Assembly (NCBI GenBank): GCA_026989655.1
Contig: JALSIX010000034.1
Span: forward strand, 1-42,662
DNA from: Caldilineaceae bacterium
Lineage (GTDB): Bacteria; Chloroflexota; Anaerolineae; Caldilineales; Caldilineaceae
Direction: 5' to 3'
Length of the DNA stretch: 42,662 nucleotides
This document shows, piece by piece, positions 42,076 through 42,662 of the stretch. Position 1 is the first letter of the stretch; every line of letters starts with the position of its first letter. Under the pieces are notes generated by a model, which saw nothing but the letters and a program-made list of their open reading frames with translations, did not search any database and was not told the origin of the DNA. The position numbers and the translations under genes are program-made.

Positions 42076-42585
42076 ATGGACACCTACACCGTGCTGATCC
42101 CCCTGGATGGCTCGGACTTCAGCCAGCGCATCCTGACACCGATCCGCCGCTTCCTCCCGCCGGACCGAGCCCGACTCATCCTCTACCACGTGGAACGGGA
42201 GTCCCAAGGGCTGCTGCCGGAGCCCCCCCGTCCTGCAACGCCGGACGCGGACATCCCCATGTACGAGACCCACCGAGACGCGGACCGGGCCCGACACCCC
42301 ATCTACGCTACCCAGGAGGACGAGAGCCGTCGCGCTCAGGCAGTGGCCAGCCTGGAAGGGCTGCGCCGCTCCCTGGAAACGGAGGGCTATCAGGTCCAGA
42401 TCGAAGTGGGTTTCGGCGACGACCCAGGGGCCGAGATCGTCAACTACGTCACCTACAAGGACATCGACCTGGTGGCCATGACCACCCACGGCCGCAGTGG
42501 GCTGAGCAAACTCCTGTTCGGCAGCGTGGCCGAGGAGGTGTTCCGCCAGGTCCGGGTACCCGTGCTGTTGCTCCGGCCCTTCTAG
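42076..42585 (+). CDS. Universal stress protein (UspA family)
   Basis: A 169-residue single-domain Usp. It starts YTVLIPLDGSDFSQRIL and ends VAMTTHGRSGLSKLLFGSVAEEVF then VPVLLLRPF. The nucleotide-binding loop G-x9-GS is present (GRSGLSKLLFGS), so it is probably the ATP-binding subtype. A polar insertion at about 45-85 (PRPATPDADIPMYETHRDAD) lengthens it relative to the usual 140-150 residues. AAGGAG is nine bases before the ATG. The remaining 77 bp of the window show nothing. Confidence 0.88.
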   Translation: MDTYTVLIPLDGSDFSQRILTPIRRFLPPDRARLILYHVERESQGLLPEPPRPATPDADIPMYETHRDADRARHPIYATQEDESRRAQAVASLEGLRRSLETEGYQVQIEVGFGDDPGAEIVNYVTYKDIDLVAMTTHGRSGLSKLLFGSVAEEVFRQVRVPVLLLRPF

Positions 42586-42662
42586 GCCCCTGGCCCTCCT
42601 GCCCATCCCAATTCCGGAGTGGTCCCCTCCGATGGCCGCGCACGGCAACCACGTACGACGCA

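Noticed and set aside
1-42662. tRNA, rRNA, insertion sequences or phage genes
   Set aside because: I saw no TPsiC-loop/acceptor pairing typical of tRNA, no rRNA conserved blocks, and no transposase, integrase or terminal inverted repeats. A tRNA or covariance-model scan would be decisive.

Overview
ORGANISM. This is a high-GC, gene-dense bacterial chromosome segment with short intergenic gaps, recognisable sigma70-type promoters and no sign of phage, plasmid or insertion sequence. It best fits the Chloroflexota (perhaps a Caldilinea/Litorilinea-like aerobe). Supporting points are a Gram-positive/Chloroflexota-type LexA box in front of uvrB, a non-pyrrolysine MttB-family methyltransferase, a DUF1800/DUF1501 Tat-exported pair whose second member ends in a Thr/Pro linker plus an IFLPAV-type tail, and a CxxxY-type CcmE. 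This is an inference from gene content, not from a phylogenetic marker. LAYOUT. (1) 1-840: tail of an upstream gene and a YhhN-family membrane protein. (2) 901-6600, minus strand: cytochrome c maturation and thiol-redox block, read ccmE-ccmA-ccmB-ccmC-ccmD, then CcdA-TlpA-glutaredoxin-like-DUF2085. ccmF and ccmH are not here. The CcdA protein has its motifs in circularly permuted order. (3) 6725-8166, minus: HxlR regulator, metallo-beta-lactamase hydrolase and a DUF2007 protein. Diverging from them are gcvT and gcvH (glycine cleavage T and H proteins). (4) 10136-11966, minus: two-domain VOC protein, gamma-glutamylcyclotransferase-like protein and a MerR regulator with mercury-type cysteine spacing. 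(5) 12386-15344, plus: MttB-family methyltransferase and sarcosine-oxidase-like flavoenzyme, an N-methyl catabolism pair next to the gcv genes. (6) 15580-18891, plus: membrane protein, NAD(P)HX epimerase and thiamine pyrophosphokinase with overlapping start/stop codons, then an SDR. (7) 18928-25777: gyrA-like gene (minus), GAF histidine kinase (plus), uvrB (minus) with an SOS box. (8) 26150-30671, plus: DUF2207 membrane protein, TM/winged-helix/zinc-ribbon protein, coiled-coil protein and an SPFH protein fused to an excisionase-type HTH. This looks like a membrane-associated module. (9) 30909-32489: one frame joining a haloalkane-dehalogenase-like hydrolase to a full xanthine phosphoribosyltransferase. 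(10) 32831-42585: DUF1800, DUF1501, CorC/HlyC-type CBS protein, branched-chain aminotransferase, a frameshifted methyltransferase, an ALDH7-type dehydrogenase, a lipase-like hydrolase (minus) and a universal stress protein. HOW THE GENES WORK TOGETHER. The ccm genes export and chaperone heme. CcdA, TlpA and the glutaredoxin-like protein would carry reductant across the membrane for apocytochrome or other exported thiols. MttB, the SolA-like oxidase, GcvT and GcvH form a plausible route for N-methyl groups into the one-carbon pool. The DUF2207-to-SPFH cluster is probably envelope-related. MOST NOTABLE. The permuted CcdA, the dehalogenase-Xpt fusion with a possible internal start, the SPFH-HTH module, and the repeated occurrence of short (10-19 bp) tandem repeats at transcription starts or in 5' leaders.
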